DNA of 64,000 bases, from contig JABAAE010000003.1 of NCBI GenBank assembly GCA_014238905.1, positions 404,716 through 468,715 of the forward strand, in the 5' to 3' direction. Positions within the stretch are counted from its first letter, which is position 1; each line of letters opens with the position of its first letter. This stretch comes from Planctomycetota bacterium (lineage in GTDB: Bacteria; Planctomycetota; Planctomycetia; Pirellulales; Pirellulaceae). Of this stretch, positions 25,655-34,244 are shown in pieces. The notes under the pieces were generated by a model that was not told where the DNA came from, searched no databases, and was given only the letters and a program-made list of their open reading frames with translations. Position numbers and translations under genes: made by a program.

Positions 25655-26671
25655 TTACGCCTGTTTTTTACCGAATGATTTCCGGAGGGTTGCCAAGCTT
25701 TCAGGGACTGCAATCGCTGCCTCTTCTTTGCCTTCAAATTCAAGCGAAATGTATCCGCGATAATTGGCCGCCTGGCACAAACGGGCGATTCGGTCATAGT
25801 CGAGATCGATTGTGTAATAGACCCCGCCGCCGTAATAGGTTTTCGCCTGAACGAATACGGCATGGGGAGCCAACATCTCCAACTGCTGATAATGTCTTTC
25901 AAAAAAGTTGCCGGTGTCCATGGTTACCTGCAGCCATGGAGAATCGATCGCTTTGACAATCCTGAGAACCCCTTCGGCAGTGCGTCCCAGACCCCAATGG
26001 TTCTCCAACCCCAAGACCACTCCACATCGTTCGGCCGTTTTCAAGCACTCTTCCAGAGAATCAATCACCCACCGGAACCCCTGTTCGTCGGTACAATTGG
26101 GCAGACGTGGCTCAATACCCTTGTTTTTCATCAACTCCTCAAAACTTCTGGAGGTACCCCAGCGGCCAGTGTTCACCCGAATCGTCGGAATACCAAGGTC
26201 GTAAGCCATTTCAATTTGGCTAATGGTCTTGGCAATGTTTTTTTGACGATACTCCTTGTCGGGCCGCAAAAATCCCTGATGGGTGGACATACCACATAGA
26301 TCCAACCCATTCACAAACGCCTGACGTTTTAGTTTCTGCAAAGCACCCTTGGAGGTATCTTCCATTTGCACCTGTAACAACTCCACTCCATCGAATCCCA
26401 TTCGAGCGGCCGTATCGATGCACTCGGGCATCGTTAATTTGGAGCCATCCCTGAATGTAAAAAAGGAATAAGTTGAGACGGCGATTCGATTAGGCACAAA
26501 CGGTTGGTGATCGACCGGATTCCTGCCAGCCCCGGAGGGGATCTCTCCTCTTTTTAAGGAACGCCCAGGTAGCAGTAAACGGTTCGAACTGGCTCCGGTC
26601 GACGAGGACGTCGCCACTGAAAGAGAAGCGCCCGCAACGGCGGTTTGGGCAAGGAATTTTCTTCGATTCAT
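25655..26671 (-). CDS. Exported sugar phosphate isomerase/epimerase-like TIM barrel
   Basis: 338 residues. The N-terminus MNRRKFLAQTAVAGASL is a twin-arginine (RRxFL) signal, so the folded enzyme is likely exported. The rest is an AP-endonuclease-2/xylose-isomerase-like barrel: MGFDGVELLQVQM, LGIPTIRVNTGRWG, GVVLGLENHWGLG, LQVTMDTGNFFE and ISLEFEGKEEAA carry the expected metal-binding Glu, His and Asp. In planctomycetes such proteins accompany carbohydrate breakdown genes. The substrate is not predictable. Confidence 0.85.
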   Translation of the reverse strand: MNRRKFLAQTAVAGASLSVATSSSTGASSNRLLLPGRSLKRGEIPSGAGRNPVDHQPFVPNRIAVSTYSFFTFRDGSKLTMPECIDTAARMGFDGVELLQVQMEDTSKGALQKLKRQAFVNGLDLCGMSTHQGFLRPDKEYRQKNIAKTISQIEMAYDLGIPTIRVNTGRWGTSRSFEELMKNKGIEPRLPNCTDEQGFRWVIDSLEECLKTAERCGVVLGLENHWGLGRTAEGVLRIVKAIDSPWLQVTMDTGNFFERHYQQLEMLAPHAVFVQAKTYYGGGVYYTIDLDYDRIARLCQAANYRGYISLEFEGKEEAAIAVPESLATLRKSFGKKQA

Positions 26672-26949
26672 AATCGCTGGCTCGCTGGCTGGGGCTCAAT
26701 GTCATTTTTCCGCAGTTCGTGATTCTACCAGCACCGGGCATTCCAACCAAATCAACCCTCGTAAAAAAACAAAAACCAATACTCCCTACATCATTCCAGG
26801 TTTTCCCTTCACCGTCGCGGTATGCAAAAGGTAGGAAAGCCGAAAAAGAACAATCCATTTCCAGAGGAACCAATCGCAGGGTCCTTGGTTAAAAAATCCC
26901 CCTTGCCGCAAGTGCATCAAGGGCCATCTGGAAAATGCTATCTTCCATG

Positions 26950-27447
26950 TTAGATCACTTTAACATTGACTGCATTCAGTCCTTTTTTACCTTCTTTCAT
27001 TTCGTAGCTTACCTCGTCCCCGGCTTGGATCTCATCGTTGAGTCCATTTGCATCTATCAAGACTCCTCTCCCCCCATCTTCTGGAGTAATGACTCCAAAG
27101 CCCATTTCTTCGTTGAAAAAAATTACTGTTCCGTATTGAATTTTAGCGTCGGAGGTTGGCTTGGCTAACGCTTTTAATTCGTTCGCATCCTGCTTTCTCC
27201 ATGTTGCGGCCTCACTGAAAAGATCAATCATTCCCAACGTGACTTGAGTCACCGGACCGCCTATGCAACCCGCTACCTTCTTGAAAAGATCTTCTATTTC
27301 AAACGTACAACCACCGGTTGGGCCATCTCGAGTGGTGCGGACGTCCGAAGCGTGTGATATATCTATTTTTTCTTGCGCAATGATTGACGAAGGCAAGACT
27401 GAACAGCTTAAGCCGAGTGCCAAAGAAAAGAGTAAAAAACGCGACAT
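26950..27447 (-). CDS. Secreted protein with a C-terminal cold-shock-like domain
   Basis: 165 residues from ATG 27447, which has GGAG 8 bases upstream. The N-terminus MSRFLLFSLALGLSCSVLPS is a signal peptide. Residues 100-165 read like a cold-shock (CSD) OB-fold: GTVIFFNEEMGFGVITPEDG, GVLIDANGL, VSYEMKEGKKGLNAVNVKVI, the same order as CspA. RNP1 (KGFGFI) is degenerate as MGFGVI, and RNP2 (VFVHFS) as VLIDAN. A cysteine pair (GGCTFEI, AGCIGG) could form a disulfide. Nucleic-acid binding outside the cytoplasm would be unusual. Confidence 0.75.
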   Translation of the reverse strand: MSRFLLFSLALGLSCSVLPSSIIAQEKIDISHASDVRTTRDGPTGGCTFEIEDLFKKVAGCIGGPVTQVTLGMIDLFSEAATWRKQDANELKALAKPTSDAKIQYGTVIFFNEEMGFGVITPEDGGRGVLIDANGLNDEIQAGDEVSYEMKEGKKGLNAVNVKVI

Positions 27448-27779
27448 GATGAAACTCCAATTAAATTGAAAGAGGGATACCCGGGCACTAGGTAAAGCAA
27501 AACTCGTACCAACCAGCAAAACATCGGTTTGGTCAATGATTCCGATACGAATCCAAAAAGACCCGAATCAATTTGAGACAAAAGTGTATTTTTGAGACGG
27601 GGCCACCAGTTCTAAAAGAAGGAACCGGAAAAGAGCTTAATCAATATTTATTAGCCTAATACGGTCATTTCTTATCAAAATAGCTCAGTAGGATGCAAAG
27701 ACAGCTTCCAATTCCTATGATGGACCGTAGCAGGCGACCCCGCCTTGCCCATTCATTCCATTGACGACGAGATCCTACT
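27448..27779. other. Divergent intergenic region
   Basis: About 330 bases between the minus-strand cold-shock-like gene and the plus-strand sulfatase. It must hold both promoters. I see no RNA gene, repeat or terminator. A minus-strand frame reaching 27847 is a shadow of the sulfatase start. Confidence 0.45.
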
Positions 27780-29372
27780 ATGCAACTTGAGATTTTTCGG
27801 CACTCTCGATTCGTTCTGTTTTTTCTTAACCGCAATGCCTTCGTCATTCTGCTGATGGTGATGGCATGGGGCCACCCTGGGTTATGTCAGGCCCTCCAAA
27901 CCCCAGCGGATTCCCGTCCCAACGTCATCGTGATCATGGCTGATGACTTGGGCATAGGTGACGTGTCACCAACCAACCCAGAATGCAAAATCAAAACACC
28001 CAACCTGAAAAAGATGGCCCAGCAGGGAATGACTTTTTTGGACGCCCACACTCCGAGCTCGGTTTGCACACCGACTCGGTATGGACTACTGACGGGTCGC
28101 TACAATTGGAGATCTCGTTTAGCAAAAGGCGTTCTCTCCGGACGAAGCGAGCATCTCATTCCAGCCGACCGACCAACGCTGGGTCACTTGATGCAGAAAG
28201 CGGATTACCATACGGCGATGATTGGCAAATGGCATCTCGGTTGGGATTGGCATCAAACCAAGGGTAAGATTGATTTCACCCAACCAGTCGCCAACGGTCC
28301 CGACACCAACGGATTTGACCAATACTACGCTCATTGTGGATCCCTCGACATGCCTCCCTATGTCTGGGTTGATACGGGGAACGTCACAGCGGTTCCGGAT
28401 CGGGAAGAAGGGGTCACCAAGGCTCAAGACCGATATGGCTGGTACCGCAAAGGACCGATCGGCGCCGACTTTCATATTGATCAAGTCCTCCCTCATTTAT
28501 TTGAGAAGTCGATTGAATATGTCAATCAACGAACCGAGGCGGCCCAATCCGGCAATCCTTTCTTTCTCTACTTGGCACTGCCGGCTCCCCATACCCCGAT
28601 TGTTCCAGTCCCACCCTTTAAAGATGCCAGCGGCATGAACCCCTATGCCGACTTTGTCATGCAGGTCGATCATCACGTTGGCGAATTGCTAAGCACCCTC
28701 ACCAAAAACAAACTCGATAAAAACACATTGGTGATTTTCACCAGCGACAACGGTTGTTCCCCTGAGGGAAACTTCGATCTCCTGAAGACCTTCGGCCACG
28801 ATCCAAGCGCAGGCTATCGAGGCCATAAAGCCGACATCTATGAGGGAGGCCACCGAGTCCCCTTCATTGCCCGTTGGCCCACCAAAATCAAGGGAAATTC
28901 AACGAACCGAGCACTGGCCTGCCTGACAGACATCTACCCCACCCTGGAGGCCATCTCAGGGCAAACCCCCAACCCAAAAGGTGGGGAAGATGGATTCAGC
29001 CTCGCTCCTGTTTTTGGGGGTAAATCATCCTCCAGTCGCGATTCACTGATCAGCCATTCCATCGGAGGATCGTTCGCCATTCGAAAAGGAAAGTGGAAGC
29101 TTTGCCTCTCTGCTGGCAGTGGTGGATGGAGTGGTCCGCGTGAAAACGTGGCCAAGAAAAATGGCCTGCCGCCGCTTCAGTTGTTTGATTTGGAGAACGA
29201 TCCCGGTGAAAGGAAAAACCTTCTCAATGAGAATCTTGGACTGGTTAACGAGCTATTAGAACTGTTGGCCACGCACGTTGAAAATGGACGTTCTACACCC
29301 GGGAAAAAGCTGCCCAATGATCGCAAAGTCTCCTTTCTACCGGCTGGTGTCAAAATCCCGTACGCCCAGTAA
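27780..29372 (+). CDS. Sulfatase (arylsulfatase family)
   Basis: 530 residues. A hydrophobic export signal (FVILLMVMAWGHPGLCQA) is followed by RPNVIVIMADDLGIGD (metal-binding Asp55-Asp56). Then comes the formylglycine signature CTPTR (96-100), in which Cys96 is oxidised to the catalytic residue by a maturase encoded elsewhere. IGKWHLGW and TIVIFTSDNG-type blocks (LVIFTSDNGCSPEG) complete the active site. It hydrolyses sulfate esters, probably of algal polysaccharides. The C-terminus (QLFDLENDPGERKNL) is the usual sulfatase ending. Confidence 0.95.
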   Translation: MQLEIFRHSRFVLFFLNRNAFVILLMVMAWGHPGLCQALQTPADSRPNVIVIMADDLGIGDVSPTNPECKIKTPNLKKMAQQGMTFLDAHTPSSVCTPTRYGLLTGRYNWRSRLAKGVLSGRSEHLIPADRPTLGHLMQKADYHTAMIGKWHLGWDWHQTKGKIDFTQPVANGPDTNGFDQYYAHCGSLDMPPYVWVDTGNVTAVPDREEGVTKAQDRYGWYRKGPIGADFHIDQVLPHLFEKSIEYVNQRTEAAQSGNPFFLYLALPAPHTPIVPVPPFKDASGMNPYADFVMQVDHHVGELLSTLTKNKLDKNTLVIFTSDNGCSPEGNFDLLKTFGHDPSAGYRGHKADIYEGGHRVPFIARWPTKIKGNSTNRALACLTDIYPTLEAISGQTPNPKGGEDGFSLAPVFGGKSSSSRDSLISHSIGGSFAIRKGKWKLCLSAGSGGWSGPRENVAKKNGLPPLQLFDLENDPGERKNLLNENLGLVNELLELLATHVENGRSTPGKKLPNDRKVSFLPAGVKIPYAQ

Positions 29373-29757
29373 AAAATCGGGCCGGGGAACCCTGAAACCG
29401 AGCTAACCAGGCTGCCTCAAACCGAACCCTAAGCTGTCACAACTGACCGGCACAACTGACCGGTATCGCTAATTGGCATCGATGATCGACGCTAATCGCC
29501 GGCAGCTCCGGTACATCTGGCATTTCGCCTGCATGGGTCAGTTTGATGCGGCCTGCGTTCCGGATCGTCACCCTTTGGCTTGATGATTTTCGTTTTTCCT
29601 CCCGATACGGCGATTCCGAGAAAAAAATCTATTTGACTGCGATGGAAAACGCCCTCTCAATCTGGACTGATCTTTTCAAGACTACCTGATGAAAAACTGC
29701 TTGAGGCAATGAATTCTCGCCCCACAACGGTTAAAATAAAAGTCTCCCAGTCATCCC
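29373..29757. other. Intergenic region with a 13-bp direct repeat
   Basis: About 385 bases without a supported gene. CACAACTGACCGG is repeated twice in tandem at 29438-29463. The rest contains no motif I recognise; the promoter of the ceramidase-like gene should lie in its last part. Confidence 0.45.
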
Positions 29758-31386
29758 ATGATTCCTCAAATCGGTTCCAGAACGTTGAATCCATCCTCGC
29801 ACTCGTCATTCCCAACCCATTGGTTGTCCAGCTTGTTATTCTGCCTGTCGGTTGTGGCTAATCTGAACGTTGCAGCGGGTGCGGACCAGTTGCTCGCTGG
29901 AACCGCCAAAAGAGATATCACTGACTACCAGGCGGGACCGGTGAATGATCCGTTGTTTGTAAAAGCCCTGGTGATGACCTCCTCCAGCACCACCGCAGTC
30001 ATCGTTACCGTGGATGCGGTCGCGATCGGCGAGATTGGTCGAATCGATCACACCTTCCTGCCGTCCGTTCGTCAACAAATTGAAAAGGATCTAAAAATTC
30101 CGGGGATCAACATCGTGGTCAATGCCAGCCATTGTCACGGAATTGTTTTACCGGACATCACTCAAAAAACTGTCCAAGCCATTAAGGAAGCTTGGAATCG
30201 GCGTGAACCCGTTCGGGTTGGCTGTGGTGTGGGGTTTGAAAACCGAATCATGGAAAATCGGCGCCTTCGTCTAAAAAATGGGGACGAAATTGACGTCAGG
30301 CATGCTTATTCGCTTCCACCGGATGTCGAGGTTGCTGGGGTTGGCCCGATCGACCCACAGATTGGAATCTTACGATTGGACAGGCTCAATGGAGATCCCC
30401 TGGCGTTGGTTTATCAATTTGCCTGCCACCCGATCCAAGGTATTCCGGGAGGAGGCAATACTGCCGACCTGGTGGGCTTTGCCTCCAAGGTCATCGAAGA
30501 AAACTTGGGGCTTGCTAATCCTCCTGACACACTCGGCAATCCCTCCAACGAGAACCGAACAAGCCAACCCAAAAAACCTGGAATCCTTGCGTTCTTCCTG
30601 CAGGGCTGCGGGGGAGACATCAACCCGATCGACTACAAGGATGTTCACCACCCAAGAAATGCCGAGATCCTTGGAAACCGCCTCGGTTTGAGCACTTTAA
30701 AAGCAGCCCGCCAAATCCAATGCACCGAGTCAAAAGATCTGATCATCCTTAGTGAAAAGATCAACCTTCCTCGCGGAGACCGAGATGAACGAATTCGATC
30801 CTTGAAAGCGGAGCGGCAGCGACAGGTAGCATCCCTTCGGGGAACCAGTCTGAATCTGAAAAACTTCATGGTGCTGAGCAGCAAGTACAAACTCTCTCCC
30901 GAATATCCCTCAGCCAATGCCCATCGATATTTACAGGAAGAGGCCATGGGAACCCATCACCTGCAAAGTCTCGATAGCGAGAATCGTAAAAACATCGCCG
31001 CCTATCTACGTAACGTCCGAACGATGGAGAACATTACCCGGTTAAATACAAACCTGAATTTGCTTGAGAAGCACCAAGGGAGCCTGATTGCTTCTGGAAA
31101 ACGGGTCATTGAAGTCGAGCTATCGGCGATCCGAATCGGGGAATTTCGACTGGTGACATTTCCTGGCGAACTGACTGTACAACTTGGCTTGAACTTCAAA
31201 AAGAATTCAAAATCTCCCAACGCATTTCTCTCCGGCTACACCAATGGCTATATCTATTACGCTCCAACCGCTGCTCAACTTCGTAATCCGGGAAACGCAC
31301 AAGAAGACTGTGATTCTGTTTTATCCCCCCAATGGGAGTCGATTTTCGAGAAAAAGTCGATCGAACTCCTTCAGCGTCTGAACTAG
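29758..31386 (+). CDS. Neutral/alkaline ceramidase N-domain-like exported protein
   Basis: 542 residues with a signal region (SSLLFCLSVVANLNVAAGA). LLAGTAKRDITDYQAGP matches the opening AGxAKxDITP of neutral-ceramidase-like proteins. INIVVNASHCHG and VYQFACHPIQG supply His residues matching the zinc-binding pattern, and FFLQGCGGDINPIDY matches the later conserved block. True ceramidases cleave the amide of ceramide; in planctomycetes these proteins are numerous and likely act on other amide or ester substrates. It is followed 28 bases later by an oxidoreductase gene. Confidence 0.85.
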   Translation: MIPQIGSRTLNPSSHSSFPTHWLSSLLFCLSVVANLNVAAGADQLLAGTAKRDITDYQAGPVNDPLFVKALVMTSSSTTAVIVTVDAVAIGEIGRIDHTFLPSVRQQIEKDLKIPGINIVVNASHCHGIVLPDITQKTVQAIKEAWNRREPVRVGCGVGFENRIMENRRLRLKNGDEIDVRHAYSLPPDVEVAGVGPIDPQIGILRLDRLNGDPLALVYQFACHPIQGIPGGGNTADLVGFASKVIEENLGLANPPDTLGNPSNENRTSQPKKPGILAFFLQGCGGDINPIDYKDVHHPRNAEILGNRLGLSTLKAARQIQCTESKDLIILSEKINLPRGDRDERIRSLKAERQRQVASLRGTSLNLKNFMVLSSKYKLSPEYPSANAHRYLQEEAMGTHHLQSLDSENRKNIAAYLRNVRTMENITRLNTNLNLLEKHQGSLIASGKRVIEVELSAIRIGEFRLVTFPGELTVQLGLNFKKNSKSPNAFLSGYTNGYIYYAPTAAQLRNPGNAQEDCDSVLSPQWESIFEKKSIELLQRLN

Positions 31387-31414
31387 CCATCCCCCAACTC
31401 CGAATTGTTGCCTG

Positions 31415-32524
31415 ATGATCAATCGCCATTCCAATCGAAGAAAGTTTTTCGGTAACGTAGGAGCCGTGGGGTCGAGTCTCACTCTCGCCAACGTCGCCAG
31501 CGGATCGCTAACTACCTTTTCCGGACCGCCCGGATCCAAGCCAAAAAGAAAAATCAAAATTGGTCAGATCGGTGTTGGGCATGCTCATGCCAATAAGCTT
31601 TCGGTCTATCGGCAACTGCCGGATTACGAGATCGTCGGAATCGTAGAAGCCGATCCAAAGCTTCAAAGTCGGGCCAAGAACCAGAAACCGTTCCAGGATC
31701 TGACCTGGATGACGCAAGAACAACTCCTGAATGTCCCAGGGCTCGATGCGGTATTGGTGGAAACACGGGTGCGTGATTCGTTACTTGCCGCCAAAGCGTG
31801 CATTGCCGCCGGGAAGCACATCCATTTGGATAAGCCGGCCGGTTCGTCATTTCAAGAGCTAAAGGCCATCATGACGTCGGCGGAACGCCAGCAACTACTG
31901 GTGCAAATGGGTTACATGTACCGATACAACCCAGCGATTCTGCTGTTAGGTGACTTCCTGCGTCGCGGCTGGTTAGGAGAAGTGTTCGAAGTCCATACCG
32001 TCATGAGTAAGACCATCAACGCTTCTGAAAGAAAAGCCTTGGCTACCTATCCCGGCGGAATGATGTTTGAACTCGGTTGCCATATCCTCGATTTGGTGAT
32101 CAAAATTTTGGGGCAACCCGATCAGGTAACCGGTTTCAATCGACATTCATCACCACAGCAAGATCAGCTCATTGACAATATGTTAACTGTTTTGGAATAT
32201 CCCAAGGCGACCGCGACCGTCAAAGCAAGTGCGCAGGAGGTCGAGGGATTCGCTCGCAGGCATCTTGTCGTTTGTGGTAACGAAGGCACTTTTCATATCC
32301 AACCGCTCGATCGGCCTACAGCGAAAATTGCTTTAGCCAAAAATCGTGGAATCTACAAAGCGGGGGTCCAGCAGGTCGATTTTTCAGGCTATGCCCGTTA
32401 CGTGGAAGATGCTCGAGACATGGCCCGAATCATCCGCCATGAAAAAAAATCCGATTTTAACTATGCACATGATCTCACCGTCCAAAAGTCGCTGCTAACG
32501 GCCTGTGGATTACCGTTGGAGTGA
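31415..32524 (+). CDS. Gfo/Idh/MocA-family oxidoreductase with Tat-like signal
   Basis: 369 residues. The first 30 residues (HSNRRKFFGNVGAVGSSLTL) resemble a twin-arginine signal. The Rossmann motif IGQIGVGHAHANKLS binds NAD(P). HIHLDKPAGSSFQELK carries the Lys-Pro pair, and LVQMGYMYRYNPAIL is typical of the family. The C-terminal domain provides a His (ELGCHILDLVI). Substrates are cyclic polyols or sugars. It likely forms a unit with the ceramidase-like gene upstream. Confidence 0.9.
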   Translation: MINRHSNRRKFFGNVGAVGSSLTLANVASGSLTTFSGPPGSKPKRKIKIGQIGVGHAHANKLSVYRQLPDYEIVGIVEADPKLQSRAKNQKPFQDLTWMTQEQLLNVPGLDAVLVETRVRDSLLAAKACIAAGKHIHLDKPAGSSFQELKAIMTSAERQQLLVQMGYMYRYNPAILLLGDFLRRGWLGEVFEVHTVMSKTINASERKALATYPGGMMFELGCHILDLVIKILGQPDQVTGFNRHSSPQQDQLIDNMLTVLEYPKATATVKASAQEVEGFARRHLVVCGNEGTFHIQPLDRPTAKIALAKNRGIYKAGVQQVDFSGYARYVEDARDMARIIRHEKKSDFNYAHDLTVQKSLLTACGLPLE

Positions 32525-32624
32525 TTTTGTTTGGTCGAGCCAGACATCATCCTGACCGGTGAAAAGCTATTGGGCAGCGGTTACTTTTATCATCTCAAGG
32601 CTGCTGTAATGGACCGATGTCCAC

Positions 32625-33425
32625 TTACCCTGGCGACTCGAAAGTCTCACTCTTTGGCAAATCGTCTAGCGAATCCAGCCCGAACAATTCCAGGAAACGC
32701 TCCGTTGTTCGATAAAGCGTATTTGTTTTTTCGTTTGTGTCTTTCACGCGTTCCATCTGGATCAGTCGACGACGAATTAACTGCCTGAGCATCGAACCGC
32801 ACGGCTTTAATTTTTTCGATTCAACGACCGCCTTGGAAACCGGTTGCAGGTAAGCAACCAGACTCAAAACATCAAGAACCCCTTGCGAGAGTTGGGCTGG
32901 TTTTTCCGCCCGGTAAAACTTCTGTCGAGTGGGCTCGAATTCCGGCCTCAAATCCATCCGGTAGCCTCCCTTTTCCTCGACAATTTGGTAGGGGGCCTGC
33001 TGTTGGCTATAGGCAGCATTAAGTTCGGTAACCAGACGATCAACGTCCTCTTCGGATACCCCTCTCATTAAAGCCGCCATTTCTTTGGCCAAAAACGACC
33101 GGTTGTCCGAATTCCCAACAAACAGCATCGATTCCAGGATACTGGCAGGATTCACATCAAACAAATCTTCTTCGTCTTCCCAGTCTTCCAACGTCGGCAA
33201 GCTCGCCGATTCCGAGCCGGTTCCCCGGTCCGATCGAACTGTAATCAACGATGCTTCAGAGGCATCTCCCGCTTCTCTTCGGTTCTCGGCGTTGGCGAGG
33301 TCCAAAACTGGATCCAATGCGTCGTCCCCTTGCTGAGAATCGGCCAATGCCTCCATTTCGAAATTTTCATCGAAAAACCCCGCGTCGTCGGGGCTCTCCG
33401 TATTTTGAGGGGGATCGTCTGCCAT
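32625..33425 (-). CDS. scpB: Segregation and condensation protein B-like
   Basis: 266 residues. The C-terminal half (about 100-255) has the paired winged-helix pattern of ScpB: ILESMLFVGN, VDRLVTELNAAY, YQIVEEKGGYRM, QGVLDVLSLVAYLQPVSKAVVE, LIRRRLIQM and RTTERFLELFGL. ScpB is the kleisin-associated subunit of the bacterial SMC condensin and works with ScpA, which is not encoded nearby. The N-terminal 100 residues are an acidic, disordered extension not found in typical ScpB, making the protein longer than usual. Confidence 0.85.
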   Translation of the reverse strand: MADDPPQNTESPDDAGFFDENFEMEALADSQQGDDALDPVLDLANAENRREAGDASEASLITVRSDRGTGSESASLPTLEDWEDEEDLFDVNPASILESMLFVGNSDNRSFLAKEMAALMRGVSEEDVDRLVTELNAAYSQQQAPYQIVEEKGGYRMDLRPEFEPTRQKFYRAEKPAQLSQGVLDVLSLVAYLQPVSKAVVESKKLKPCGSMLRQLIRRRLIQMERVKDTNEKTNTLYRTTERFLELFGLDSLDDLPKSETFESPG

Positions 33426-33572
33426 GGCGTCCTTTATAAACCAGCCACCGTTCTTAAAAAAGACGAATCATTACCGAGATTGCCACTTGGATTCGAATTT
33501 CTTTAAATCCTATTTGGAAAATCAAGCGAATGAATTAACAGAAGCCATGAATTGTTAACTTTGCCGAAAAAG

Positions 33573-34244
33573 ATGAAGATGATGATGATGCAACGAAAAG
33601 ACGGAATCGTTCCGGAATCCGACCAGACACAGGAATTGCTCAACGGGGCCGCTGACGGAAACCCGGAGGCCATCAACCAGCTCATGGATCGGCATCGAAC
33701 CGCGCTGTCCCGGATGGTCCGAATGCGTATGGATCAAAAGTTGATGCGGAGAGTCGACGTCAGTGACGTGGTTCAAGATGTTCTCGTTGAGGCCAATCGA
33801 CGGCTTTCCAGCTATCTCAAGAAACCCAAAATGGCGTTTCATCTGTGGCTACGTCACATTGCCCGGGATCGGATTATCGATGCCCACCGGAGACACCGCG
33901 TTTCAGCGAAACGAAGTCTCGACAGGGAGCAGCCCATGACCGGCCGGTCGGGAGACAAAAGCTCGATTCTTCTGGCCAACCAACTGAAGGATTCCCAGTT
34001 AACCCCCGAAGCAGCCGCGACTCAGAAAGAGATTGCCGAGCAAGTTGAATTGGGAATTTCCAAGTTGGACGATCGCGATGCCGAAATCATCATCTTACGG
34101 CTCTATGAACAGCTTTCAAACCAAGAGGTCGCCAGTGCCCTTTCCTTGTCCGAACCCGCTGCCAGCATGAGATACTTGCGGGCTATTCGCCGACTCAAGG
34201 AGATTCTCGTCGAAGCACCGGGAGAATCCAACGGGCTGGATTAA
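33573..34244 (+). CDS. ECF-type sigma factor, paired with a Ser/Thr kinase
   Basis: About 223 residues from the ATG at 33573; the frame is open from a TTG at 33552, and three further ATGs follow, so the start is uncertain. Region 2 is VDVSDVVQDVLVEANRRLSSY and AFHLWLRHIARDRIIDAHRRH. Region 4 is SKLDDRDAEIIILRLYEQ followed by NQEVASALSLSEPAASMRYL. This is the planctomycete sigma type that sits beside Ser/Thr kinases. Its stop overlaps the kinase start (TAATG), implying co-translation and probable regulation by phosphorylation. Confidence 0.9.
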   Translation: MKMMMMQRKDGIVPESDQTQELLNGAADGNPEAINQLMDRHRTALSRMVRMRMDQKLMRRVDVSDVVQDVLVEANRRLSSYLKKPKMAFHLWLRHIARDRIIDAHRRHRVSAKRSLDREQPMTGRSGDKSSILLANQLKDSQLTPEAAATQKEIAEQVELGISKLDDRDAEIIILRLYEQLSNQEVASALSLSEPAASMRYLRAIRRLKEILVEAPGESNGLD

